64,000 bases of DNA. Origin: Bacteroidales bacterium (GTDB lineage: Bacteria > Bacteroidota > Bacteroidia > Bacteroidales > ML635J-15). The translations under genes were made by a program, and so were the position numbers. The notes beneath the pieces were generated by a model. That model saw only the letters and a program-made list of their open reading frames with translations. It had not been told where the DNA came from and did no database searches. Positions 45,562 through 53,967 of the stretch are shown here, piece after piece. Location: positions 78,950-142,949 of the forward strand of contig JAFZRE010000025.1 in assembly GCA_017620015.1 (NCBI GenBank). The letters are read 5' to 3'. Position 1 is the first letter of the stretch. Every line of letters begins with the position of its first letter.

Positions 45562-46566
45562 ATGGCTGTGAGTTTTGCTGGTATAGCCGATTTTTTCAAG
45601 TACTGTCTGAAACGGACGGCATCATCGTGCTGGATTCTTTTCAAGCTGATGATTCCAGTTTCCATTGTGATTCGTCTGATTCAGGAATTTGGCGTTCTGC
45701 CGTATATCAGCGGTGTGCTCGAACCTGTGATGGGCATTGTGGGTTTGCCTGCCGAGACCGCAATAGTGTGGCTTTCGGCGATGGTGGTCAACATTTATGG
45801 CGGACTTTTGTCGCTGTTTTCGATTTATCCCTCACTAAGTGAACCACTTACGCATTCACAGCTTACCATTCTGCTTACGATGGTCCTTTTGGCGCATACG
45901 ATTCCCGTAGAAGTCGGCATTGCAAAAAAAACTGGCGTAAAATTCTGGATAATGTTCCTCATTCGTTTCCTTGGTGCGATTGCGATAGGAGCAATATTAA
46001 ATGGTATATATTCGCTCACGGGAACATTGCAGGACGCTGTTGAAATGCCGGAATTTCTTGTGCCGGGACATCTCGGTTGGGGTGAGTGGGCGTTGAACGA
46101 ACTGAAAAACTACGGACTTATAATCGCTGTGATATTTACGCTTGTGGTGTTTGTGCATTTGCTCGAAGTCATTGGTTTTATGAAGTTTATAAACCGGATG
46201 TTCCTGCCTTTGCTTGGTTGGCTTGGCATAAGCGAGCGTATGTTGCCGCTGACGGTAATCGGTATGACAATGGGGCTTGCCTACGGTGGCGGACTTATTG
46301 TTGACGAGGGCAGGAAGGAGGGTGTGAAGCCAAAGGATATTTTCTTCGCAATGACGCTTATGGGCTTGTTCCATAGCATTTTCGAGGATACCATATTAAT
46401 TATAGGTGCAGGAGGGCACTGGACTGGCGTGATACTTGTGCGTGCGATTTTTGCCTTTGCCGTGACATTTGCTTTTGTGTTGATTACCAAAAAGTTGGAT
46501 GATAAAAAGTTCGCTCGTATGTTTATGACAAAGGAATTTTGGAAAAGGCATATCGAAAAGCAATAA
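45562..46566 (+). CDS. Nucleoside-recognition (Gate) domain membrane protein
   Basis: The 334-residue protein has about eight membrane helices and two Gate-type modules: PVSIVIRLIQEFGVLPYIS with PVMGIVGLPAETAIVWLSAMVVNIYGG, and a later LPLLGWLGISERMLPLTVIGMTMGLAYGG with MTLMGLFHSIFEDTILI. Such proteins resemble the gating part of concentrative nucleoside transporters and the SpmA/SpmB family, but no transport activity is proven for the family. The ATG at 45562 lies 7 bp after dnaX, so it probably shares that transcript. It ends before a hairpin at 46587-46631. Confidence 0.82.
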   Translation: MAVSFAGIADFFKYCLKRTASSCWILFKLMIPVSIVIRLIQEFGVLPYISGVLEPVMGIVGLPAETAIVWLSAMVVNIYGGLLSLFSIYPSLSEPLTHSQLTILLTMVLLAHTIPVEVGIAKKTGVKFWIMFLIRFLGAIAIGAILNGIYSLTGTLQDAVEMPEFLVPGHLGWGEWALNELKNYGLIIAVIFTLVVFVHLLEVIGFMKFINRMFLPLLGWLGISERMLPLTVIGMTMGLAYGGGLIVDEGRKEGVKPKDIFFAMTLMGLFHSIFEDTILIIGAGGHWTGVILVRAIFAFAVTFAFVLITKKLDDKKFARMFMTKEFWKRHIEKQ

Positions 46567-46586
46567 ATCAACTTGTACATAATCTG

Positions 46587-46631
46587 AGTTTCAGCCCAAA
46601 ATGAATTATTTTTCCCGTTTTGGCTGAAACT
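46587..46631 (+). terminator. Hairpin, probable terminator
   Basis: AGTTTCAGCC (46587-46596) and GGCTGAAACT (46622-46631) form a perfect 10-bp stem, extendable by an AAA/TTT pair, with a long AT-rich loop. A CTTTTTCTT tract follows eight bases later. The T-run is not adjacent, so termination is less certain. Confidence 0.6.
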
Positions 46632-46736
46632 TGGCATTGCTTTTTCTTCCTGTTTCACTTCAAAATTCAGAAAAATAAAATAAGTCTTTGCCGTTCCAAT
46701 AATTATTACTAAAATTACAAATTTAAAATATTCGAT

Positions 46737-47201
46737 ATGAAAGTAGCAGAAGGAAAGTTGGTAAAAGTCGCATACGACTTGTTCCTTGATGGTTATAATA
46801 AGGAACTTGCATACTCTACGAAGAATGAAGAAGACGGCTCGGGCTGCATTGAATTTGAATGTGGCAAGGGTGAACTTTTGGAGCCTATGGAGGCAAAACT
46901 TGTCGGAATGGAGCCTGGACAGGAGTTCAAGTTTATGATTCCGAAGGATGAGGCATACGGCGACATCGATGAGGATTTGTTCATTGGTTTCCCGAAATCG
47001 GAGTTCATTGACGAGACTGGTGCCGAGGATATGCCCGAGGAAGGCGACATTGTTCCTATGGAAGACGAGGACGGCATTGTGATGAACGCTGTTGTTAATG
47101 AAATCACCGACGACCACGTTATTTTGGATTTCAATCCGATATATGCTGGCGAAGACCTATATTTCATAGGTAAGATACTTGACGTTAGAAACGCAAAATG
47201 A
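46737..47201 (+). CDS. FKBP-type peptidyl-prolyl isomerase, SlyD-like
   Basis: The 154-residue protein shows the SlyD arrangement: an FKBP domain split by an insert-in-flap chaperone domain. FECGKGELLEPMEAKLVGMEPGQEF corresponds to the flap entry, IPKDEAYGDIDEDLF to the AYG motif, and EGDIVPMEDEDGIVMNAVVNEITDDHVILDFN to the insert and return to the core. SlyD helps folding by proline isomerisation. The His-rich metal-binding tail of E. coli SlyD is absent. It overlaps the next gene by 4 bp. Confidence 0.88.
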   Translation: MKVAEGKLVKVAYDLFLDGYNKELAYSTKNEEDGSGCIEFECGKGELLEPMEAKLVGMEPGQEFKFMIPKDEAYGDIDEDLFIGFPKSEFIDETGAEDMPEEGDIVPMEDEDGIVMNAVVNEITDDHVILDFNPIYAGEDLYFIGKILDVRNAK

Positions 47202-47932
47202 AGTTAACTGGCAGTCACGAGAAAATATTGGCACAGATGCGCCAGATTGCGCTGAAGCATCCGGAAAAGATTCGGATAGTAGAGACTAATGTCGATGCCG
47301 AGGTGCAACTGGAGTTCTACTCGATGATGCAAGATGTTGACAAGTCGTATCATGATACGGATTTGCCTGAGATTTTCGGGCAACTTTCCGATTGCGATGA
47401 TATGCAGCATAGGAAGAAACTTCTTGTCGCCATTGCAAGTACGGGCGAAATCGAAGCCTACCGTTTCCTTGAAAAATATTTGGAAACTTGTGACGACGAC
47501 ATTAAGAAGTGGGCGTTGCTTGCTTGTCAGCAGTGCCAGATGTTCCTTGAATCGTCTCTGCTTGACGAGTCGAAGATATATGTAGCTTCGGGGCTTGGCG
47601 GAAAAGACCATCGTCTGAGGTATATCTTTGTCTTGGCAGGGAAAAAGAAGGAACCGTTTTCCGACTTCGAGAAGAAGGTTATGGAAAATGAAGTCAAGTA
47701 TTACCTTGAAAAGAGTGATTCTGTCAGTGAAAACATACAATACGATGGCAAATATGCTATCTGCACGGCTTTGGTTCCTTTGCACGAGGACATTGTAGAA
47801 CTTGTTCAGAGCATAATCGACGAGGTGAACCAGTATGGCGGATTTATAATGCAGAGCATATTCATAACTAACGAGAAACTTGTGTCGAGGGAGGCACTTG
47901 ACAAAATGTTTGATTCCGATGAAAACAGTTAA
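47198..47932 (+). CDS. Conserved-type protein of unknown function (HEAT-like)
   Basis: The 244-residue soluble protein has no signal or membrane segment. Residues about 55-125 read as helical repeats (LPEIFGQLSDCDDMQHRKKLLVAIASTGE, then LEKYLETCDDDIKKWALLACQQC), which look HEAT-like. The second half contains LGGKDHRLRYIFVLAGKK and LVQSIIDEVNQYGGFI. I do not recognise a catalytic motif. It overlaps the SlyD-like gene (4 bp) and ung (14 bp), so it is cotranslated with a folding factor and a repair enzyme. Function unknown. Confidence 0.8.
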   Translation: MKLTGSHEKILAQMRQIALKHPEKIRIVETNVDAEVQLEFYSMMQDVDKSYHDTDLPEIFGQLSDCDDMQHRKKLLVAIASTGEIEAYRFLEKYLETCDDDIKKWALLACQQCQMFLESSLLDESKIYVASGLGGKDHRLRYIFVLAGKKKEPFSDFEKKVMENEVKYYLEKSDSVSENIQYDGKYAICTALVPLHEDIVELVQSIIDEVNQYGGFIMQSIFITNEKLVSREALDKMFDSDENS

Positions 47933-48599
47933 GATAGAAGATTCGTGGTACGAGAGGCTCAAGGATGAATTTTCGAGCGAATATTTTGCCGAACTGAAGA
48001 AATTCCTTGTCGCCGAAAAGCAGCAGTATGTTGTGTTTCCCCCGGGAAGCCAGATTTTCAATGCATTCGACACCACACCTTTCGACAAGGTAAAAGTTGT
48101 GATTCTTGGGCAGGATCCATATCATACGCCAGGATTTGCTCACGGTTTGTGTTTTTCTGTGCAGTATGGCGTTCAAATCCCCAAGTCGTTGCAGAACATC
48201 TACAAGGAACTCAACAGCGACATAGGATTCCAGATTCCAAACCATGGCAACCTTACGCGCTGGGCAGAGCAGGGAGTATTCCTCCTCAACGCAACTCTGA
48301 CAGTCCGTGCTCATCAGGCAGGTTCGCACCAGAACAAAGGGTGGGAGAGGTTTACCGACAAGGTCATTTCTGTATTGAACGAACAGAAGAACAATCTGGT
48401 GTTCCTTTTGTGGGGCAACTACGCAAAGGCGAAGTCGAGTCTGATAGACCATAACAGGCATCTTGTCCTGACTGCGGCTCATCCGTCGCCATTAAGCGCA
48501 CATAGTGGATTTTTTGGTTGCAAGCATTTCTCGCAGGCAAACAATTACCTGAAAGCTCACAGCATTGCACCGATTGACTGGAGTTTGGAAAATATCTAA
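47919..48599 (+). CDS. ung: Uracil-DNA glycosylase
   Basis: Ung removes uracil from DNA, starting base-excision repair. The 226-residue protein has the family-1 motif GQDPYH with catalytic Asp66, FNAFDTTPFDKVKVVILGQ before it, GVFLLNATLTVRAHQAGSH, and the C-terminal HPSPLSAH loop containing the catalytic His. The start is the ATG at 47919, which gives MKTVKIEDSWYERLKDEF; a longer frame exists but lies inside the preceding gene. It overlaps that gene by 14 bp. Confidence 0.96.
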   Translation: MKTVKIEDSWYERLKDEFSSEYFAELKKFLVAEKQQYVVFPPGSQIFNAFDTTPFDKVKVVILGQDPYHTPGFAHGLCFSVQYGVQIPKSLQNIYKELNSDIGFQIPNHGNLTRWAEQGVFLLNATLTVRAHQAGSHQNKGWERFTDKVISVLNEQKNNLVFLLWGNYAKAKSSLIDHNRHLVLTAAHPSPLSAHSGFFGCKHFSQANNYLKAHSIAPIDWSLENI

Positions 48600-48610
48600 T
48601 TGATTTGGCA

Positions 48611-49450
48611 ATGGCGGAAAAGAAAAAACATAGGTTCTGGGCTTGGCTTACACGGCCATACCAGTTCGTGATATATCGCGACGGCAATTTCGAGGTGCTG
48701 AAGAAAATACGTATGAACAAGATTACATTTTCGTTGGTAATTGTGTCTATGTTCGTGATTTTCTTCGCGGTAATATCACTGCTTGTGGTTTACACTCCGC
48801 TAAAGTATCTTGTGCCTGGCTATCCCGACCACAAGACTTTGGAATTGATATATGAAAATGCAGAACGAGTTGACAGCCTTTCTGCGGAACTTGCTGCCCG
48901 TGAGGAATATCTGAATATGATTCGCGACATAATTTTTTCTGAAGTGCCTGTCGATGCCGATTTTGCTGTGCCGGTTGGAAATCTTACCGAAGAGCAGATT
49001 CGTGAGTTCAACGACCCGACAAAGCCTCGTCAGCGATACGATGAGTCGGAAAATGTGAATGTGGTGAACAAGAATGATATTGTGCCGAATCTTTTTGTTC
49101 CGCTTAAAGGTATGATTGTTAATGGATTTGACAAAACGCACAGGCATTTTGGAATTGATATTGCACCATCGTCGGATGTGGCTGTGTTTGCTGTTTTGCA
49201 AGGCATTGTGATTGAAAGCAATTATACGATTGAAAACGGCTATTCCATAATTTTGCAGCATCCGCGAGGTATTCTTTCCGTGTATAAGCATTGCGAGACG
49301 CCGACTGTGAAGGAAGGTCAGAAAGTGCGTCAGGGAGAGCAGATTGCCGTTTATGGAAATTCTGGCGAAAATACCAGCGGTCCGCATTTGCATTTTGAAT
49401 TGTGGCAGAACGGCGAGCCGTTGAATCCGACCGATTATATTGAATTCTAA
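48611..49450 (+). CDS. M23-family metallopeptidase (LytM-type)
   Basis: The 279-residue protein is anchored by one membrane helix (about 36-60) and has a short coiled-coil linker (LIYENAERVDSLSAELAAREEYL). A LytM/M23 peptidase domain fills the last 100 residues: HFGIDIA (zinc His and Asp), GNSGENTSGPHLHFELW with the HLHFE motif, and PLNPTDYIEF. M23 enzymes cut peptide cross-bridges or act as amidase activators. Both zinc motifs are intact, so catalysis is plausible. The gene lies 11 bp after ung, and its TAA overlaps the dxr ATG by one base. Confidence 0.9.
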   Translation: MAEKKKHRFWAWLTRPYQFVIYRDGNFEVLKKIRMNKITFSLVIVSMFVIFFAVISLLVVYTPLKYLVPGYPDHKTLELIYENAERVDSLSAELAAREEYLNMIRDIIFSEVPVDADFAVPVGNLTEEQIREFNDPTKPRQRYDESENVNVVNKNDIVPNLFVPLKGMIVNGFDKTHRHFGIDIAPSSDVAVFAVLQGIVIESNYTIENGYSIILQHPRGILSVYKHCETPTVKEGQKVRQGEQIAVYGNSGENTSGPHLHFELWQNGEPLNPTDYIEF

Positions 49451-50613
49451 TGGAAACTAAACGTAAAAATATAGCGATTCTTGGTTCTACTGGTTCAATA
49501 GGAACTCAGGCTCTTGATATTATCCGCGATTATCCTGACAAGTTTTCGGCAGAGGTTCTTGTCGCCAACAATAATTCTCAATTGCTTATTGCTCAGGCAC
49601 GTGAGTTTGAACCGAATTTTGTGGTAATTGCCAATAAGGACAAGTATGCCGAGGTGCGTGATGCACTTGCCGACTTGCCGATAAAGGTATATGCCGGTTC
49701 CGAAGCGATTCTCGATGTGGTATCGATGGATTGTGTCGATATGGTGCTTGCCGCAATGGTTGGATTTGCCGGGCTTTTACCGACGATAAAGGCTATCGAG
49801 GCAGGAAAAGTGGTTGCTCTGGCAAACAAGGAGACGCTCGTGGTCGGTGGTAAGATAATTTGCGACAAGCTGAAGGAAAGCGCTACGTCCTGCATTTTGC
49901 CTGTCGATTCGGAACATTCGGCAATTTTCCAGTGTCTGCGTGGCGAGAACATCGACGATGTTGAGAAGCTGATTCTTACAGCCTCGGGCGGACCTTTTTT
50001 TGGAAAAGACGTTGAGTTCCTAAAGAATGTTACAGCCGAGCAGGCCTTGAACCATCCCAACTGGAAGATGGGAAGCAAGGTTACAATCGATTCGGCATCG
50101 CTGATGAACAAGGGCTTTGAAATGATTGAAGCTCACTGGCTTTTCGGAATTCCTGCCGACAGAATCGAGGTGCTTGTGCATCGACAGTCGGTTGTGCATT
50201 CGATGGTCGAGTTTGCTGATGCGTCCATAAAGGCGCAGATTGGCGCGCCGAGTATGCGAATTCCTATCCAGTATGCTTTCGACTATCCCAACAGGACATA
50301 TTCACCCAAAAACCGCTTTTCGTTTCTTGAACATGGAGTAAATCTCACGTTTGAGAAGCCTGATACCAAAACATTCCGCTGTTTGCAAATTGCCTACGAT
50401 TGTTTGTCGCATGGCGGAAATGCCCCGTGCATAATGAATGCAGCCAACGAAGTTGCTGTCGATGCTTTTCTAAAAGGAAAGATTGGTTTTATGCAAATAC
50501 CAGAAATTATAGAGAATGCTCTCAATAAGGTTGCATTTCAATCTGCGATAACCGTAGAGTCGTGCTTTGCCACCGATAAGGAGGCAAGACGTATTGCTAT
50601 GGAAATGATATAA
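49450..50613 (+). CDS. dxr: 1-Deoxy-D-xylulose-5-phosphate reductoisomerase
   Basis: Dxr is the second enzyme of the MEP isoprenoid pathway; it rearranges and reduces DXP to 2-C-methylerythritol 4-phosphate with NADPH. The 387-residue protein has the NADPH motif GSTGSIGTQALDI near the start, LANKETLVVGG, PVDSEHSAIFQCL, ASGGPFFGKD, PNWKMGSKVTIDSASLMNKG and the C-terminal MNAANEVAVDAFL. All family markers are present. It is the last gene of the plus-strand run that begins with the SlyD-like gene. Confidence 0.97.
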   Translation: METKRKNIAILGSTGSIGTQALDIIRDYPDKFSAEVLVANNNSQLLIAQAREFEPNFVVIANKDKYAEVRDALADLPIKVYAGSEAILDVVSMDCVDMVLAAMVGFAGLLPTIKAIEAGKVVALANKETLVVGGKIICDKLKESATSCILPVDSEHSAIFQCLRGENIDDVEKLILTASGGPFFGKDVEFLKNVTAEQALNHPNWKMGSKVTIDSASLMNKGFEMIEAHWLFGIPADRIEVLVHRQSVVHSMVEFADASIKAQIGAPSMRIPIQYAFDYPNRTYSPKNRFSFLEHGVNLTFEKPDTKTFRCLQIAYDCLSHGGNAPCIMNAANEVAVDAFLKGKIGFMQIPEIIENALNKVAFQSAITVESCFATDKEARRIAMEMI

Positions 50614-50626
50614 TTATAGCCTAAGT

Positions 50627-51784
50627 CTATTTCGACATCGATTCCTTTATTTCCTTGAAACGTTTGCAAGCTGGCAACTGCTTATAGTATGCTCCGCAAA
50701 GTTTTGGAACAGAAAGGATTGCATCTTCTGGAAGCCCTTCGAATGCGTCGTCGGCAATTTCAACTTTACCACCGTCTATTCTGACATAAGTCAAGTTCTT
50801 GCAGTTCTTGAATGCACCTTTCTCTATTCTTAGGATTGTCGATGGGATTCTTACGTTGGTAAGGTCGCAGCTGTTGAATGCATTTTGGTCTATTGCATTA
50901 ATGTTGAATGGAACATTTTCCTTTGTTACCGAATACGGAAGCTTCATTTCGCCGCTAACATCATCGTAAGATTCTTCGCACTTGATGTATGGGGTCTGTA
51001 TCCCGTAGGAAATAATTGATGCGGTGCCTTCGTCCTGATTTGTAACATTGCAGATAAACTTCTGTCCGGTTTCGGCTGTTACCCAGAATGTGTTTGCGCT
51101 CGACTTGTCAATATCACGTTCGACTATTTTCTTCGCATCGCTCCACGGTTCCTTAGTGCCATATATGTCTGCGGTCTTGGGCGGAACGATGAGGGTTACT
51201 CCGTACAGATAGAAATCGGAATGCGGAGCGAACTCTGGCGGTGTTTCGCTATATAACTCAATGGTTTTGAGTTTTTTGCAGTGCTCAAATGCTCCCGAAT
51301 TTATCTTTTTCATTTCGGGAGGAAGTATGATGGCTTCAAGTTCCGAGCATCCGCTGAATGCATCGATTCCAATTTCTGTCACCGATAATGGCAACAGAAC
51401 CTTTTTCAACTTTTTGCAATCCTTGAATGCCTGTATGCCTATGCAAGTTATCGGGTAGTTTACCCCTTGATAGGTTATGCGTTTCGGAACAGTAACTATG
51501 CCGTTGATTGCATTGTTATACTTCTGTATTGTTTCGTAAACGAATGGAATCCAAGCCGTATCGATGGCGTTTTTCACGGTTTCCGACTTGCCGACAGCTG
51601 GCGTAAGCGGAGCAATCACTTCGTATGACGGAGGAGTCTTAACTTTGTCGTATTTGTTTGCTTTGTTGGCTCTTAGTCCGAAGTAAAGTGTGTTGCCATT
51701 GTCGTCAACGCGTGTAATGTTTTGTGCGGCAACTGGCAGTGCCATTATTGCAGCAACCATTAGTAATATTATCGTTCTCCTCAT
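50627..51784 (-). CDS. Secreted BspA-like leucine-rich repeat protein
   Basis: The 385-residue protein has a signal peptide (MRRTIILLMVAAIMALPVAA) and LRR_5 (BspA / Treponema-type) repeats: ITCIGIQAFKDCKKLKKVLLP, VTEIGIDAFSGCSELEAIILP, MKKINSGAFEHCKKLKTIEL, and a second group near the C-terminus (FNINAIDQNAFNSCDLTNVRIP, ILRIEKGAFKNCKNLTYVRI). An N-terminal region (about 25-130) is not repetitive. BspA proteins mediate adhesion in oral Bacteroidota. There is no recognisable T9SS tail or lipobox, so the anchoring route is unclear. Confidence 0.85.
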   Translation of the reverse strand: MRRTIILLMVAAIMALPVAAQNITRVDDNGNTLYFGLRANKANKYDKVKTPPSYEVIAPLTPAVGKSETVKNAIDTAWIPFVYETIQKYNNAINGIVTVPKRITYQGVNYPITCIGIQAFKDCKKLKKVLLPLSVTEIGIDAFSGCSELEAIILPPEMKKINSGAFEHCKKLKTIELYSETPPEFAPHSDFYLYGVTLIVPPKTADIYGTKEPWSDAKKIVERDIDKSSANTFWVTAETGQKFICNVTNQDEGTASIISYGIQTPYIKCEESYDDVSGEMKLPYSVTKENVPFNINAIDQNAFNSCDLTNVRIPSTILRIEKGAFKNCKNLTYVRIDGGKVEIADDAFEGLPEDAILSVPKLCGAYYKQLPACKRFKEIKESMSK

Positions 51785-52024
51785 AATCGAAAATATTTAT
51801 CCAAATTCGGAGATAAAGGTAAGCAATAATTTTTAAATGCCACATATTTTTTTGATTATTATCAATAAAAATGTTGTGTAATACTAATGCTTTGATTATT
51901 AAATTGATAAATTAGGACAAATTATTTGTTGTAAAGTATTTTGTCCATTTTGTTCGCTCTGTACTTTCTATAGTCGCGATTTTTGTGTATTTTTGCACCT
52001 TGATTTTCGAAAATTCATCAGTAA
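51785..52024. promoter_or_regulatory. Divergent intergenic region with lepA promoter
   Basis: TATTTTTG at 51988-51995 is a good -7 box 29 bp before the lepA ATG; the TTG of a -33 box is not obvious at the expected distance. The rest is AT-rich and would hold the promoter of the LRR gene on the minus strand. Confidence 0.5.
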
Positions 52025-53815
52025 ATGAAGAATATACGCAACTTTTGCATCATAGCACATATCGACCACGGAAAGAGCACTTTGGCCGACCGACTTCTAC
52101 AATATACGGGTACTGTTTCGGAGCGTAATTTCCAGAATCAGGTTCTCGACGACATGGATTTGGAGCGCGAGCGCGGAATTACCATAAAGAGCCACGCCAT
52201 TCAGATGGAATACGAGGCAAAGGATGGACAGAAATACATTCTCAACCTTATTGATACTCCAGGGCATGTGGATTTTTCGTACGAGGTGAGCCGTTCTATT
52301 GCTGCCTGCGAAGGTGCGTTGCTGGTGGTTGATGCTACACAAGGTGTTCAGGCTCAGACAATTTCGGTACTGTATCAGGCAATTGAGCACGACTTGGAGA
52401 TTATTCCTGTGCTTAACAAGATTGACCTTGATGCTGCGATGCCCGAATTGGTAGAAGACCAAATCATTGACCTGATTGGTTGCGACCGTGAGGATATTCT
52501 TCGTGCCAGTGGAAAGACTGGCGAAGGCGTTGAAGATGTGCTTGAAGCGATTGTAAACAGGATTCCTGCGCCAAAGGGTGATCCCGAGGCTCCTTTCGAG
52601 GCTCTTATTTTCGACTCGGTTTTCAATGCTTTCCGTGGAATAGTCGTTTATTTCCGTATTTTCAACGGCACGGTTAATACAAAGGACCTTGTAAAGTTTG
52701 TAAATACAGGTCGCGAGTACAATGCTGAGGAAATCGGTGTTCTGAAGATGGACTACTCGCCACGCAAGACCTTGTCGGCTGGCGATGTGGGCTATATAAT
52801 TTCCGGTATAAAGACGGCCGTGGAAGTGAAGGTTGGTGATACAATCACACAGGTTGACCGTCCGTGTGCCGAGGCGATTGCTGGGTTCTCGGAGGTAAAG
52901 CCAATGCTTTACGCAGGTATTTACCCTGTCGATGCCGACGACTACGAGGAACTTCGTGCTTCGATAGAAAAATTGCAGCTCAACGATGCTTCGCTCACAT
53001 ACGACCTTGAATCATCGGCTGCGTTGGGATTCGGTTTCCGTTGCGGATTCCTTGGCTTGCTTCACATGGAGATTGTTCAGGAGCGCCTAGACCGCGAGTT
53101 CAAGATGGATGTCATTACCACAGTGCCTAACGTTCAGTATCTTGCATACACAACCAAGGGCGAGAAGGTCGAAGTTCACAATCCATCTGGAATGCCAGGA
53201 CCAAACTATCTTGACCATGTTGAGGAGCCGTTTATCCGCGGAACTATCATTACCAAGGCAGATTACGTTGGCCCAATTATTAAATTGTGCATCGACAAGC
53301 GAGGAACTTTCTTGAATCAGGTTTATCTGAGTGCCGATAGGGTAGAACTGCATTTTGATTTGCCTTTGGGTGAAATCGTTTTCGACTTCTACGACAAACT
53401 TAAGAGCATCTCGAAGGGTTATGCTTCGTTCGACTACTACCAGTCGGAATATAAACTGTCGAAACTTGTTCGCCTTGACATTCTGTTGAATGGCGAAATG
53501 GTTGATGCCCTGTCAACATTGACTCACGTCAGCAATGCGCAGACTTTTGGCCGTCGGATGTGCGAAAAACTGAAGGAACTCATTCCGCGTCATCAGTTCG
53601 ATGTTGCAATTCAGGCTGCTATTGGCGGAAAAATTATTGCCCGCGAAACTGTCAAGGCTGTCCGCAAGGATGTTACGGCAAAGTGTTATGGCGGTGATAT
53701 TACCCGTAAACGCAAACTTCTTGAAAAACAGAAGGAAGGAAAGAAGCGTATGCGTCAGATTGGCTCGGTTGAAGTGCCGCAGTCGGCATTCTTGGCGGTG
53801 TTGAAGTTAGATTAA
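52025..53815 (+). CDS. lepA: Elongation factor 4 (LepA), ribosomal GTPase
   Basis: LepA binds the ribosome and promotes 30S biogenesis or back-translocation. The 596-residue protein begins [23 protein letters not shown] (G1), with [11 protein letters not shown] (G2 region), [15 protein letters not shown] (G3), LNKIDL (G4) and a LepA-specific C-terminal domain ([38 protein letters not shown] split over 560-590). Length and motifs are typical. Monocistronic, followed by a cluster of hairpins. Confidence 0.97.
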   Translation: MKNIRNFCIIAHIDHGKSTLADRLLQYTGTVSERNFQNQVLDDMDLERERGITIKSHAIQMEYEAKDGQKYILNLIDTPGHVDFSYEVSRSIAACEGALLVVDATQGVQAQTISVLYQAIEHDLEIIPVLNKIDLDAAMPELVEDQIIDLIGCDREDILRASGKTGEGVEDVLEAIVNRIPAPKGDPEAPFEALIFDSVFNAFRGIVVYFRIFNGTVNTKDLVKFVNTGREYNAEEIGVLKMDYSPRKTLSAGDVGYIISGIKTAVEVKVGDTITQVDRPCAEAIAGFSEVKPMLYAGIYPVDADDYEELRASIEKLQLNDASLTYDLESSAALGFGFRCGFLGLLHMEIVQERLDREFKMDVITTVPNVQYLAYTTKGEKVEVHNPSGMPGPNYLDHVEEPFIRGTIITKADYVGPIIKLCIDKRGTFLNQVYLSADRVELHFDLPLGEIVFDFYDKLKSISKGYASFDYYQSEYKLSKLVRLDILLNGEMVDALSTLTHVSNAQTFGRRMCEKLKELIPRHQFDVAIQAAIGGKIIARETVKAVRKDVTAKCYGGDITRKRKLLEKQKEGKKRMRQIGSVEVPQSAFLAVLKLD

Positions 53816-53825
53816 AAATAATAAA

Positions 53826-53963
53826 AAGCGATTCCGATGAATCGCTTGCAATCGCATGTCGTAGGCTCCTGCCTACGACATCGCAATATCATGGCTCCTG
53901 CCATGATATTATTCAAGGCAGAGCCTTGTGATTACATCGTCGTAGGCTTCAGCCTACGACGAT
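53826..53963. repeat. Cluster of five consecutive perfect hairpins
   Basis: In 138 bp between convergent genes there are five perfect stems: AAGCGATTC/GAATCGCTT (53826-53847), ATGTCGTAGGC/GCCTACGACAT (53856-53881), AATATCATGGC/GCCATGATATT (53885-53910), CAAGGC/GCCTTG (53914-53928) and ATCGTCGTAGGC/GCCTACGACGAT (53936-53963). Hairpins two and three share the loop TCCT; the last has TTCA. All but the first end in GGC/GCC at the loop. Whether they terminate transcription of both flanking genes, or are REP-type mobile palindromes, cannot be told from sequence. Confidence 0.85.
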
Positions 53964-53967
53964 GATT

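Noticed and set aside
47204..48088. Minus-strand frame opposite the HEAT-like gene and ung
   Set aside because: Overlaps confirmed plus-strand coding sequence; no recognisable domain.
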